The notes: generated by a model from the letters alone, not told the origin. Counted from the first letter of the stretch, positions 25,699 through 34,150 are shown. The stretch: DNA of 40,271 nt from Acidobacteriaceae bacterium (GCA_030038195.1 JASHPJ010000064.1:1-40271); one strand, 5' to 3'. Numbers and translations are program-made.

Positions 25699-25869
25699 AT
25701 GAAAATCTTCTTCTGCAAGGTGCGACCCTGGCGCGGCGCAACCGGACGTATTCAGGTCCTTGCCGATGCACAAACAGGCAACCGGATCGTTCTCGAAGTG
25801 GATGAATCCGGCCTCAGCGGCTTGCGAGGCGCGCGCTTGCGTGTCAATCGTAACCAGGGCATGAGTTAA
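25699..25869 (+). CDS. 56-residue protein of unknown function
   Basis: An ATG at 25699 opens a short frame beginning MKIFFCKVRPWRGATGRIQV, ending at a TAA at 25867. The composition is protein-like: alternating hydrophobic and charged residues suggest a small beta-rich domain, with patches TGNRIVLEVDESGL and LRVNRNQGM. There is no membrane segment, and the single Cys lies near the N-terminus. No strong ribosome site is visible. It overlaps a longer minus-strand frame that looks random. It is divergent from actA and sits 240 bp upstream of the amt-linked micro-protein. I do not recognise the family. It is shorter than usual gene-calling limits. Confidence 0.5.
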   Translation: MKIFFCKVRPWRGATGRIQVLADAQTGNRIVLEVDESGLSGLRGARLRVNRNQGMS

Positions 25870-26109
25870 GATTCTGTAAAGGCAGAAGGCGCCGCGAGCC
25901 ACACCCCCATGGGACGCGGCCGGCAAAATAACGCATCGCTACACGGTTTATGCGCGCTCGAAAGGCCCGTGCCGAGAACAGGGACTTTGTCATCTGCCTG
26001 TCGGCCGCAACGCAGCCCCGGATGCGATTCTGGCGCGATCCACATACGCAATCCCCTTCAGCACGCGACACCCTGGAATACGCGCGGAAAGGAAACGGAA
26101 GACGAGGCC

Positions 26110-26292
26110 ATGAAATACGCCGGACTGCTGGTCATGCCAGCCGGGTTCTTTCTCACCATCGCTGCGCTGGTGCTGTTCCCTGACCTCGCCCGCCGCGGCG
26201 TCTTCGTGCTCTGCGGGCTGGCGGTCGAAGCTCTCGGCCTCGGCGTCGCCGTGCGCGGCCACATCCTGCCCCGCGGAGAGACACAGCCATGA
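26110..26292 (+). CDS. Two-helix membrane micro-protein coupled to the ammonium transporter
   Basis: The ATG at 26110 (MKYAGLLVMPAGFFLTIAAL) follows a GAGG. The 60-residue product is mostly two hydrophobic segments, about residues 4-23 and 30-50 (GVFVLCGLAVEALGLGVAVR), joined by FPDLARR, with a short polar tail. Its stop overlaps the transporter start as ATGA, so the two are translated together. This suggests a small accessory subunit or regulator of the transporter, or simply a conserved operon partner. No named family was recognised. Confidence 0.7.
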   Translation: MKYAGLLVMPAGFFLTIAALVLFPDLARRGVFVLCGLAVEALGLGVAVRGHILPRGETQP

Positions 26293-27593
26293 ACTCCAGC
26301 CTTCCCGCGCCTACCCTGAGCGAATCCCTGTTTGCCTTCACTCTTGTGCTGCTCTTTGCAGCGCCGCTGGCGATCGCCGGCGTTGCGCTCACCAACACGG
26401 GACTGGGTCGCTCGCGCTCCGCCGCACAGGCGTTTCTGGGCAACCTGGCTATCGTCGCGGTGGCCGTCATCGTCTTCGCGCTCCTGGGCGCGGCTCTCGC
26501 CGGCGATCCCAGCTCCGCCAGCCGCGTCTTCCATCTCGCTGGCCAGCCGTGGAGCTGGATCGGCTCCGGCCCATCTCCCTTCACATCTTTTGCCGTGTCC
26601 GGCTCAACCTTCAGCACCGCACAGTTGGGCATGCTCTTCGAGTTTCTGGCCGTCGCTCTAGCCGCCCTGATCCCCTGGGGATCGGGCGCCGACCGTTTTT
26701 GCCTCGCCGGCGGATGCGCTACCGCCGCCGTTCTTGCCGGCATCGTCTTTCCACTCGTGGCTCACTGGAGCTGGGACGGTGGATGGCTGGCGCAGCTTGG
26801 CGTCAACTTCGGGCTTGGCGCCGGCTTTCTCGACTTTGGAGGCGCAGGCACCGTCCACGCGGTGGGCGGATTGAGCGCGCTGGCCGTGGTCTGGATCGCC
26901 GGACCGCGCAAAGGCAAGTTTCCCAAGGAAGGCTTCTCCAATGCCATGCCCGGCCACAACGCCGTCTATGTGCTCTTCGGCTGCCTGCTGAGCCTGGTGG
27001 GCTGGCTGGCCTGGAATACCGCCGGCGCCATCCTCTGGCTCCACGCGCCGCTCAGCGCTTTGCCGGCCACTGCGGTCAACACGCTGCTTTCCGCTTCGAT
27101 AGCGCTCGCGGCCACCTTCGGCATTACGCGCGTCCGCTTTGGCAAGCCGGACGCCAGCATGTGCGCCAACGGATGGCTGGCCGGCCTGGTGGCCTCGAGC
27201 GCCTGCGCGGCCATCGTCACACCGGCGGAGTCGCTGCTGGTGGGCCTTGTCGCCGGCATCGCCACGCCGCTGCTCGTCGAGCTGCTCGAGCTGGCGCTTT
27301 CCATCGACGATCCCTCCGGCGCCATTACCGTGCACGCGGTTGCCGGCCTGTGGGGACTGTTCGCCGCCGGCCTCTTTGCGCCGCATCCAGGCCAGTTGCT
27401 GGCGCAACTGGTCGGCATCGCCACGCTGATCGGATTCGTGCTTCCGCTGGTCTACCTGCTCTTCGCCATCCTCAACCGCATCGTTCCCTTCCGCGTCGAT
27501 CCGGATGGCGAGCGCATCGGCATGGACCTGCACGAACTGGGTGGCGGCGCCTATCCCGAGTTCGTCATCCATCGCGACGAATCGTACCGGTAG
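26289..27593 (+). CDS. amt: Ammonium transporter (Amt/MEP/Rh family)
   Basis: Amt proteins move ammonium/ammonia through a trimeric channel-like protein in the inner membrane. The 434-residue sequence has about eleven hydrophobic helices. The twin-histidine pore is present: the first His in DFGGAGTVHAVGGLSAL (about residue 190) and the second in DDPSGAITVHAVAGLWG (about residue 350), with the acidic residue before the first His conserved. AMPGHNAVYVLFGCLLSLVGW is also typical of the family. The C-terminal cytosolic tail includes GMDLHELGGGAYPEF, the usual end of Amt proteins. No glnK/PII gene is adjacent; a coupled two-helix micro-protein lies upstream instead. Its stop codon abuts a MITE-like repeat. 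Confidence 0.95.
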   Translation: MNSSLPAPTLSESLFAFTLVLLFAAPLAIAGVALTNTGLGRSRSAAQAFLGNLAIVAVAVIVFALLGAALAGDPSSASRVFHLAGQPWSWIGSGPSPFTSFAVSGSTFSTAQLGMLFEFLAVALAALIPWGSGADRFCLAGGCATAAVLAGIVFPLVAHWSWDGGWLAQLGVNFGLGAGFLDFGGAGTVHAVGGLSALAVVWIAGPRKGKFPKEGFSNAMPGHNAVYVLFGCLLSLVGWLAWNTAGAILWLHAPLSALPATAVNTLLSASIALAATFGITRVRFGKPDASMCANGWLAGLVASSACAAIVTPAESLLVGLVAGIATPLLVELLELALSIDDPSGAITVHAVAGLWGLFAAGLFAPHPGQLLAQLVGIATLIGFVLPLVYLLFAILNRIVPFRVDPDGERIGMDLHELGGGAYPEFVIHRDESYR

Positions 27594-27596
27594 AGG

Positions 27597-27716
27597 AGCA
27601 TTTCTCCTATTTCCGTAGAGTCGCCTGATGGCGTGTCCGCCACGGCAGATGGATTTTTCTTGAGGAAAAATCCACTCGGTAGTTGTGGCCTCCTCTATAG
27701 AAATAGGAGAAATGCT
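27597..27716. mobile_element. MITE-like palindromic element, copy B
   Basis: A perfect 17-bp terminal inverted repeat, AGCATTTCTCCTATTTC (27597-27613) and GAAATAGGAGAAATGCT (27700-27716), encloses a central hairpin TGGATTTTTC/GAAAAATCCA (27650-27659 and 27665-27674) with loop TTGAG. The core and the trailing CCACTCG match copy A at 11475-11590. Where copy A has a C-G pair in the stem, copy B has A-T, so the pairing is preserved. It begins four bases after the amt stop. No open frame inside. Confidence 0.75.
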
Positions 27717-27811
27717 TTAGTTTTCAAGGCAGGTTGTCGATGCCGCCCGTCTTTGCGGCAATACGAAGATAGGCTTGCGTCCCGGCCAGAGACTTCCGAT
27801 CCGAAGAGCCG

Positions 27812-28393
27812 CTACGGCTTCTGCGCCTGGCCCGTGGGCTGGAGGGGATAAGCCTTGTCCACGGCCTCTTTGAACTGCTGGAATAAGAGCACGCGCGGCG
27901 CGCTCAAGCCGTCTGGCATCGAACGCTCCCATAGCGGAGTGCCGCGCTTGCCGTCGGCATTTCCCTGGCACACTTCAAAGAAGTCGTCCAGCGGTCCCAT
28001 CTCGCCGCCCATCTGCGCCGCCGTGCCGCCCATCGGCACGCCCGATCTCGGCTGGCCCACGCCAACGGGGTCTGGACCGCCATTCCGGCTCATCCCTGCG
28101 TCGGCGCGCGCCGCGCGCCCCTTGCGCACCACGAAAATCAGATCCGCCTGGTCGCGTTCCGTGGTGAGCGTGTAGCGCTTCCAGCCCGTCAGCGCATCGC
28201 GCACGTCGGCAATCGCCTCACGGTCTTCCGGATACAGATTCGGGTCGAACTCCTGCCCATCTACCGCTTCCACGTACACGTAGCGCGCCTGTCCGAAGAC
28301 CGCCGGCACGTTGGACGACTTCTTATCCTTTGCCTGTACGAGAAGCACCGCCGGAAACACCAGGAGAAAAGCGATCGCCTTGTGAGGCTTCAT
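27812..28393 (-). CDS. Secreted protein of unknown function
   Basis: The start at 28393 (MKPHKAIAFLLVFPAVLLVQ) is supported by GAGG six bases upstream; a longer frame to 28453 adds residues without a ribosome site. The 193-residue product begins with a signal peptide cleaved near residue 21. The N-terminal half (ARYVYVEAVDGQEFDPNLYP, then EDREAIADVRDALTGWKRYT) looks like a compact alpha/beta domain. A Gly/Pro-rich linker and LWERSMPDGLSAPRVLLFQQ follow, ending in a helix. I do not recognise a named family. Its neighbour is the kinase gene, same strand, 105 bp upstream, so they may share a transcript. Confidence 0.75.
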   Translation of the reverse strand: MKPHKAIAFLLVFPAVLLVQAKDKKSSNVPAVFGQARYVYVEAVDGQEFDPNLYPEDREAIADVRDALTGWKRYTLTTERDQADLIFVVRKGRAARADAGMSRNGGPDPVGVGQPRSGVPMGGTAAQMGGEMGPLDDFFEVCQGNADGKRGTPLWERSMPDGLSAPRVLLFQQFKEAVDKAYPLQPTGQAQKP

Positions 28394-28498
28394 GGAACAC
28401 CTCGAAGCTGCACCGAACGGCAGCGCGTAGATAGCAGATAAGAGTACGCCCATGCCAGGTGCCTTGTCTTAACAGCGCGTTGCGGAAACAGCCTTGCT

Positions 28499-29458
28499 CT
28501 ACTTCCTCGCCATCAGCAGCATGAGCACAAACAGCACCAGCGGAGCCAGCGCCAGCCCGGCGTAGAGCAGCATCTTTTTGCCGCCAAGCCGCTTGTGCAG
28601 CGCTGGCCGGCGCGCGTCTTCATCCACGCCCACCTGCTCCTGGTGCTCCAGCTCCCAGGCCATCTCCGCGGCTGTCGCATAGCGGTGGCGCGGGTCGCGC
28701 TCCAGCGCACGGAACAGAATCTCCTCGAGCTGCGGCGAAATCTGCGGATTCAGGCTGCGCGCCGACCTGGGATCGACCAGCAGCCGTTCGTTCATGACCG
28801 CCAGCGGATTGGGCCCGGTAAACGGCGTTGTGCCCGTGACCATCTCGTAGAGGATGATGCCCAGCGCGTAGATGTCGCTGCGCTGGTCGCCGCGCTGGCC
28901 CTTCACCTGCTCCGGCGCAATGTAGTCCGGCGTGCCCAGCGCCGGCGACATGCCGGCGAACGTGAGCCGGCGCGCGTCTTCCTTCATGGCGATGCCGAAG
29001 TCGATCAGCTTGATGCCGCCGTCCGCGCACACCATGATGTTTTCAGGCTTTAGGTCGCGGTGCACCACGCCGTGCTTGTGCATGTAGTCCAGCGCATCGC
29101 AGATGCGCACCGCGATCGGCACGGCGCGCTCGATGGGCAGCTTCCGTTCTTCATTCAGAATGGAGCGCAGCAGCCTTCCATCCACCCACTCGATGACCAT
29201 GTAGAGCCGGCTGCGCTCTTCGCCATCGAAGGTCTTCACGATGCCGGGGTGGTCCAGCTCCTGGCCGATCTGCTGCTCGCGCGCGAACCGCTCCAGCAGC
29301 ACCGGGTCGGCCTCCATCTCGGCATGCGGAACCTTGATGGCCACCTGCCGGCCGGTCTTCAGGTCGGTCGCGCGATAGAGCGTGGACATGCCGCTGTGCG
29401 CAACCATCGCATCCAGCCGGTAGTGATCCAGCGTATCGCCTGCCTCAAGCACTGTCAT
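28499..29458 (-). CDS. Membrane-anchored Ser/Thr protein kinase (PknB-like catalytic domain)
   Basis: The 319-residue product (from MTVLEAGDTLDHYRLDAMVA) is a Hanks-type kinase. The phosphate-binding loop is degenerate (VAHSGMSTLYRA, lacking the full GxGxxG). The ATP-binding lysine in VAIKVPHAE, the catalytic HRDLKPENIMV, the metal-binding IDFGIAM and the APEQVKGQRGDQRSDIYALG segment are all intact, so activity is expected. A single membrane helix sits at the extreme C-terminus (KMLLYAGLALAPLVLFVLML), with no extracellular sensor domain, unlike PknB with PASTA repeats. A frame continues upstream to 29557; the ATG at 29458 is preferred by similarity to the family start, though no good ribosome site is seen. 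It is divergent from the hydrolase gene. Confidence 0.9.
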   Translation of the reverse strand: MTVLEAGDTLDHYRLDAMVAHSGMSTLYRATDLKTGRQVAIKVPHAEMEADPVLLERFAREQQIGQELDHPGIVKTFDGEERSRLYMVIEWVDGRLLRSILNEERKLPIERAVPIAVRICDALDYMHKHGVVHRDLKPENIMVCADGGIKLIDFGIAMKEDARRLTFAGMSPALGTPDYIAPEQVKGQRGDQRSDIYALGIILYEMVTGTTPFTGPNPLAVMNERLLVDPRSARSLNPQISPQLEEILFRALERDPRHRYATAAEMAWELEHQEQVGVDEDARRPALHKRLGGKKMLLYAGLALAPLVLFVLMLLMARK

Positions 29459-29634
29459 CGTTATACATTGCATATCAAATATTGAGTCTCCAGCGCCATC
29501 CGTAAGAAAACTGCAAAGAAATTCCAAGGAATTCGATCGTGAACCCAGCCGGCACATCCCCGTGTCTCAGAGTGATCACAAGCCTGCACTTCTGTGCGCT
29601 GCGCCGGCGCGCCCGGTTATGCTTGAATGCCAGA

Positions 29635-30819
29635 ATGTCCCGCTCGCTTCGTTTGCTGATGATTTGTGTGATCTTCGCGCCACTTTACGCGCGTGCCGGC
29701 GCGGCGCATGCAGGCCACGCGCAGCACCGCGAGCTATTGCAGGAAACGGGCTTCCTCAACCGCCGCATCGAGATGGACGGCGTAACTTATCGCTTCCAGG
29801 TCTATCTGCCGGAAGACTGGCGCCGCGACGACGGACGCCAGTGGCCCATCATTCTCTTTCTTCACGGCCGCGGCGAGCGCGGCTCCGAAGGCATGTGGCA
29901 GACGCAGATCGGCCTGCCCGCCGAGGTGCGCGACCATCCCGAGCGCTGGCCTTTCGTGATCGTCATGCCGCAGTGCCCGCTGCCCGACCACTGGACCGAT
30001 CCCAGGATGCTGGAGATGGCCATGGCCGCACTCGACCAGGAGTCCGAAGAGTTTCGCGGCGATCCCGAGCGCACCTATCTCACCGGCCTGTCGATGGGCG
30101 GTTACGGCGCGTGGGAGCTGGCGCGGCTGCATCCGCACCGCTGGGCGGCCATCGCCATTGCCGCCAGCGGCATCTTCTGGAGCTACGAGCCCGACCGCTG
30201 GCAGGAGGCCGCCACGCTGCCCGCCGAGTACGCCCGCGCCGTGGGCCGTACGCCGGTGTGGCTCTTCCACGGCGGCGACGATCCCGTCGTCTCGCCACGC
30301 CAGAGCGAACTGATGTTTGACGCCTTCAAGGCCGCCGGCGGGCACATTCGCCTGTGGGTCTACCAGGGACTGCAGCACGACTGCTGGACGCGCGCCTATA
30401 ACGAGCCCGAGCTGCCACGCTGGCTGCTGTCGCACCGCCTGCTGGCCCAGCCCGAGCTGCTGCCGGCCATGGCCGAGCGCGTCGTCATTCCGCGCCATCC
30501 TGCAGCTATCCGGCTGCCCGAGTCCGCGCTCGACAGCCTCTCCGGCGAGTACCGCGAGCCCAACGGCCACTCCTTCCTCACCATCTACCACCAGGGCGAC
30601 GCGCTCTACGAAAAAGACCAGTACGGCAACATCATTCCCCTGGCCGCCGAGTCGCCGACGACGCTTTTCTTTCCCAACGGATCGAGCATCGCCCGGCTGC
30701 TCATCGAGCGCGATGCGCAGGGCCGCGTCACGGCGCTCATCTTCCACGATGACCGGCACGAGGAACGGTGGGAGCGGCAGAATACGTCGATGCGGGCCCG
30801 CGCCAGCCTGGAACGATAA
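29635..30819 (+). CDS. Exported alpha/beta hydrolase (esterase, PHB depolymerase-like) with C-terminal accessory domain
   Basis: The start at 29635 (MSRSLRLLMICVIFAPLYAR) gives a signal peptide ending near AGAAHA. The hydrolase domain (about residues 45-270) has the oxyanion motif LFLHGRGERGSEG, the nucleophile elbow TGLSMGGYGAWE (Ser near residue 153), an acid in HGGDDPVVS near 215 and a His in GLQHDCW near 248, so the triad is complete. The C-terminal region (about residues 290-390, LSGEYREPNGHSFLTIYHQG) resembles the small beta-barrel module found after many serine hydrolases. Substrate cannot be told; an ester of a polymer or sugar is plausible. The gene is divergent from the kinase and 138 bp upstream of a zinc-ribbon membrane protein. 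Confidence 0.88.
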   Translation: MSRSLRLLMICVIFAPLYARAGAAHAGHAQHRELLQETGFLNRRIEMDGVTYRFQVYLPEDWRRDDGRQWPIILFLHGRGERGSEGMWQTQIGLPAEVRDHPERWPFVIVMPQCPLPDHWTDPRMLEMAMAALDQESEEFRGDPERTYLTGLSMGGYGAWELARLHPHRWAAIAIAASGIFWSYEPDRWQEAATLPAEYARAVGRTPVWLFHGGDDPVVSPRQSELMFDAFKAAGGHIRLWVYQGLQHDCWTRAYNEPELPRWLLSHRLLAQPELLPAMAERVVIPRHPAAIRLPESALDSLSGEYREPNGHSFLTIYHQGDALYEKDQYGNIIPLAAESPTTLFFPNGSSIARLLIERDAQGRVTALIFHDDRHEERWERQNTSMRARASLER

Positions 30820-30956
30820 ACCGAAGAGATTTCGATCAACGACAACGCCGTTCTATCCTGCCTGTCTACGGCAGAATTACATTACAAGGATTACAAGGAA
30901 CACTGGACCTTCAATCTTCGTATAACCAAGCGGCACGTCTTCATGGGGAGGTGAAC

Positions 30957-31454
30957 ATGTTCTGCAGCGGATGCGGTCAACCTATTACACTGGGCCAGGT
31001 ATTCTGCGGACAGTGCGGCCGTCCAGTCGCCGCCGCCGTTCCGCCCGTTCCCGGACTCCAGTACCAGTTGGAGAGCTATGCAGGCAAGATCAGGCTGCTG
31101 AGTGTCTTCTGGTTCATCTACGCGGGGCTTTCGCTGCTGCTGGCCTTTGCCGGGCTCTCGTTCGCTCGCGCCATCATGTCAGGTGCATTTGGCCCGTGGC
31201 CCCACGGTCCCATGGGTCCGAATATCTTCGGCCCGGCGCTGATTCACTTTGTCTGGATCATACTCTCGCTCCGGGTGGCGCTCACCGTGGCTGCGGCCTG
31301 GGGCCTATTGCAGCACGAGCAGTGGGGACGCATCCTGGCCATCATCGTCGCGGTCCTGAGCCTGATTCACTTCCCGCTTGGCACGGCCCTCGGCATCTGG
31401 ACACTCATCGTGCTGCTAGGCTACCGCAACGCGTCGCTCTATCAGCAGCTTTAA
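30957..31454 (+). CDS. Zinc-ribbon membrane protein
   Basis: The ATG at 30957 has a strong GGGGAGGTG ribosome site. The 165-residue product begins with a zinc ribbon, MFCSGCGQPITLGQVFCGQC, whose two CxxC knuckles bind one zinc. Three or four hydrophobic segments follow (about residues 45-70, 92-120, 122-145 and 145-160). It looks like the common zinc_ribbon_2 plus DUF-type integral membrane proteins. Function unknown; the ribbon should be cytosolic. A longer frame from 30768 overlaps the hydrolase gene and is rejected because of the ribosome site. Confidence 0.85.
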   Translation: MFCSGCGQPITLGQVFCGQCGRPVAAAVPPVPGLQYQLESYAGKIRLLSVFWFIYAGLSLLLAFAGLSFARAIMSGAFGPWPHGPMGPNIFGPALIHFVWIILSLRVALTVAAAWGLLQHEQWGRILAIIVAVLSLIHFPLGTALGIWTLIVLLGYRNASLYQQL

Positions 31455-31464
31455 AGGCAGCCTT

Positions 31465-31582
31465 CAGCTTCTAGCTCCTGGCTCGATGTACCAGCGCATA
31501 CCGCATAGAAGTTGATTCTGCTCGTATTCAGAGATCAGTTCATCGCTCGCACTTCGTTCCGCCACGCACAAGCTGGAAGCTG
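31465..31582. repeat. Heptamer AGCT-type inverted repeat before hemB
   Basis: CAGCTTCTAGCTCCTGGCT (31465-31483) contains 7-bp spaced AGCT units. AGCTGGAAGCTG (31571-31582) is the near-exact reverse complement (11 of 12) of its first part. The same repeat type occurs between secD and secF. The approximately 90 bp between hold no gene. Together they may form a stem upstream of the hemB start. Confidence 0.55.
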
Positions 31583-31597
31583 CACTACAATCGAGCC

Positions 31598-32587
31598 ATG
31601 AGCTTTCCGCAAAACCGGCTTCGCCGCCTGCGCCGCAGCGAGCCGTTGCGCGCCCTGGTCCGCGAAACCACGCTCGACCCCGGCGACCTTATCTACCCGC
31701 TCTTTCTCTGTCCCGGCGAAGGCGTCCGCCGCGAAGTTTCTTCGATGCCCGGCGTCTTCAATCTCTCCGTCGATGAAGCCGTGCGCGAAGCCGAAGAGGC
31801 CGCGCAGCTTGGCATCGGCGGCCTGCTGCTCTTCGGCCTGCCCGAGAGCAAAGACGAAACCGGCACCGGCGCGTGGGATGAGAACGGCATCGTGCAGCAG
31901 GGACTGCGCGCGCTCAAGGCTTCGTCCGCGGCAAAGAGACTTGTGCTCATCGCCGACGTCTGCCTCTGCGAGTACACCAGCCACGGCCACTGCGGCATCG
32001 TGGTGCAGCACGGCGACAGCTTCGAGGTCGACAACGACCCCTCGCTCGAGCTGCTGGCCCGCACCGCCGTTAGCCTGACCGCAGCCGGCGCAGACGTGGT
32101 TGCGCCCAGCGACATGATGGACGGCCGCGTCGCCGCCATCCGCGCCGCGCTCGACAAGGCCAGCCTCATGCAGACACCTATTCTCAGCTACGCCTCGAAA
32201 TTTGCCTCGGCCTTTTACGGACCTTTCCGCGAAGCCGCCGACTCTGCGCCGCAGTTCGGCGACCGCAGAAGCTACCAGATGGACGGCGCCAACCTGCGCG
32301 AAGCTATGCGCGAGATTGAACTCGACCTGGCCGAAGGCGCCGACATGATCCTCATGAAGCCAGCCATGCCCTATCTCGACGTGGTGCGCGCCGCGCGCGA
32401 CCGCTACGGCATGCCCATGGGCGCCTACCAGGTCTCCGGCGAGTACTCCATGCTGCACGCCGCGTTTCAAAGAGGCTGGCTCGACCCCACCCGCGCCATG
32501 CTCGAGTCGCTGGCAGGTATCCGTCGCGCCGGCGCTGATTTCATCGTCACCTACTTCGCCAAGGACGCCGCGAAGCTGATCGGATAG
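31598..32587 (+). CDS. hemB: Porphobilinogen synthase (delta-aminolevulinate dehydratase)
   Basis: HemB condenses two 5-aminolevulinate molecules into porphobilinogen, the second shared step of tetrapyrrole (haem) synthesis. The 329-residue protein has the N-terminal [20 protein letters not shown]. The zinc-binding [16 protein letters not shown] keeps all three cysteines (Zn-dependent type). The first active-site lysine is in [17 protein letters not shown] and the Schiff-base lysine in [25 protein letters not shown] follows. Length is typical. The supply of haem fits the haem-rich neighbour cluster (six haem c motifs in the act genes, one in ctaC, and oxidase haems), but it is not in that operon. 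The ribosome site (GAG) is weak. Confidence 0.97.
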   Translation: MSFPQNRLRRLRRSEPLRALVRETTLDPGDLIYPLFLCPGEGVRREVSSMPGVFNLSVDEAVREAEEAAQLGIGGLLLFGLPESKDETGTGAWDENGIVQQGLRALKASSAAKRLVLIADVCLCEYTSHGHCGIVVQHGDSFEVDNDPSLELLARTAVSLTAAGADVVAPSDMMDGRVAAIRAALDKASLMQTPILSYASKFASAFYGPFREAADSAPQFGDRRSYQMDGANLREAMREIELDLAEGADMILMKPAMPYLDVVRAARDRYGMPMGAYQVSGEYSMLHAAFQRGWLDPTRAMLESLAGIRRAGADFIVTYFAKDAAKLIG

Positions 32588-32702
32588 TTCTCTTGTTTCA
32601 CCGATGCTGCTTCATCGCCAACAGGTTTGGGCTTCGGCATCATTGTCTGGGCGGTATTGACCCCGGACGCAACGTAAACTGAATGCGGGTCCACGCTGCC
32701 GA

Positions 32703-33500
32703 ATGACTCCCATCGCTCTTCGCCGCTCGCTCGCCGTCTTTGTCCTGCTGGCTGTCACTGCGTCCTGTTCCTTCGCGACAGACACCTATAAAATCATCCA
32801 TGTCTACCCGCACGACTCCAGCGCCTACACACAGGGGCTCATCTATCTCGACGGCCATCTCTACGAGAGCACCGGGCTCAACGGCCGGTCGTCGCTGCGC
32901 ATGGTCGATCTTGAAACCGGCCGCGTGCAGCAGGAGATTTCCGTCCCGAGCAAGTACTTTGCCGAAGGGCTCACCAACTGGGGCAGCACGCTCATCCAGC
33001 TCACCTGGCTCGCGCACACGGCTTTCGTCTACGACCGCTTCAGCTTTCGCCTGCTGCGCACGCTGCACTACGACGGCGAAGGCTGGGGACTGACCCAGGA
33101 CGGCGCGCACCTGATTCTCAGCGACGGCAGCGCGACGCTTCGCTTTCTCGATCCCGAGACCTTCCGCGCGGTTCGCCGCATCGTGGTGAAAGACCGCGGC
33201 TCGCCCGTCACCCAGCTTAACGAGCTCGAATATGTGCGCGGCGAAATCTACGCCAATGTCTGGCACACCGATCGCATCGCGCGCATCGCGCCGGCCACCG
33301 GCAAGGTGCTCGGCTGGATCGATCTCTCCGGCCTGCTTCCAGCGGATCAGCACCCCGACCCTGAGGCTGTGCTCAATGGCATCGCCTACGACGCCGCGCA
33401 CGATCGCCTTTTCGTCACCGGCAAGCTGTGGCCCAGGCTCTTCGAGATCAAGGTCGTTCCTGAGCGTGCAACTCTGGTTCCCGCCGCCGGCGCGCAATAG
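32703..33500 (+). CDS. Glutaminyl-peptide cyclotransferase (exported, beta-propeller type)
   Basis: The plant/bacterial type glutaminyl cyclase converts N-terminal glutamine (or glutamate) of peptides to pyroglutamate. The 265-residue product has a signal peptide (about residues 1-26, AVFVLLAVTASCSFA). The propeller family follows, with the hallmark stretches YPHDSSAYTQGLIYLDGHLY, STGLNGRSSLRMVDLETG, FAEGLTNWGSTLIQLTW, GEGWGLTQDGAHLILSDGS, QLNELEYVRGEIYANVWHTD and PDPEAVLNGIAYDAAHDRLF. Many family-conserved Glu, Trp and Asp residues are present. The protein should act in the periplasm. No strong ribosome site is seen. It follows hemB on the same strand after 115 bp. Confidence 0.9.
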   Translation: MTPIALRRSLAVFVLLAVTASCSFATDTYKIIHVYPHDSSAYTQGLIYLDGHLYESTGLNGRSSLRMVDLETGRVQQEISVPSKYFAEGLTNWGSTLIQLTWLAHTAFVYDRFSFRLLRTLHYDGEGWGLTQDGAHLILSDGSATLRFLDPETFRAVRRIVVKDRGSPVTQLNELEYVRGEIYANVWHTDRIARIAPATGKVLGWIDLSGLLPADQHPDPEAVLNGIAYDAAHDRLFVTGKLWPRLFEIKVVPERATLVPAAGAQ

Positions 33501-33592
33501 CAAATCGGCACTACGCGGCCGCCCTGTGCATTCCATCGCCGCAGGCGGTGCTGCGCTCCGCTTATACTTTGGACATCCACAAGATACTCGCC

Positions 33593-34150
33593 ATGGAAGA
33601 CGCATCCATCTTCATTCCCGGCTCGCTGCAGAACGCGGCCATGCTCACCATCGTCCTGGCCTTCGTCGGCTATCTTGTCACATTTCTGGGCACGCGCATG
33701 ATGGCCCGCCGCGCCGACCGGCTACGCCTGGTCAACGAGCGGCTCAATGATTTTTATGGGCCGCTCTACGTGGCCTCGCAGGCTGGAAATATCGCCTACC
33801 GGTCACTGCTCGCGCGCCAGGGAAAGACGCAGAGCCACCCCATCCTCGACGACGAGATGAAGGAGTGGATGCTCTGGATGACCACGATCTTCATGCCGCT
33901 GAACGACATTCGCGAGAAGATCATTATCGAGAAGGCGCACCTGATCGTAGAAGAGCAGATGCCCCACTGCCTGCTCGACTTTGTCACCCATGTCGTGGGC
34001 TACAAAGCGGTGCTGGCCAAATGGGCCGCGGGCGACTACTCCGAGCGCCGCTCCACCATCGGCTGGCCGCCGGAGTTCGATGCCTACGTCGAACGCTCGT
34101 ACCAGGCACTCAAAGCCGAGCAGACCCGCCTGCTGCACAACGCCGCCTAG
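33593..34150 (+). CDS. Single-TM protein of unknown function
   Basis: The ATG at 33593 (MEDASIFIPGSLQNAAMLTI) is chosen; an earlier ATG at 33548 would add 15 residues. A membrane helix spans about residues 16-36 (MLTIVLAFVGYLVTFLGTRM), followed by a basic stretch. A largely helical cytosolic domain comes next, with RLVNERLNDFYGPLYVASQA and MKEWMLWMTTIFMPLNDIRE. The pattern (short N-terminal anchor, then a helical domain of about 150 residues with WxTxxMPxNxxxxxxI) is found in many uncharacterised bacterial proteins; I do not know a function. No operon partner is evident. Confidence 0.75.
   Translation: MEDASIFIPGSLQNAAMLTIVLAFVGYLVTFLGTRMMARRADRLRLVNERLNDFYGPLYVASQAGNIAYRSLLARQGKTQSHPILDDEMKEWMLWMTTIFMPLNDIREKIIIEKAHLIVEEQMPHCLLDFVTHVVGYKAVLAKWAAGDYSERRSTIGWPPEFDAYVERSYQALKAEQTRLLHNAA

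Noticed and set aside
25426..25926. 166-codon minus-strand frame upstream of actA
   Set aside because: No ribosome site, no domain, spans the AT-rich promoter region and overlaps a better small gene on plus.
31535..32470. 311-codon minus-strand frame across hemB
   Set aside because: hemB on the plus strand has all catalytic residues; the antisense frame has no family features.
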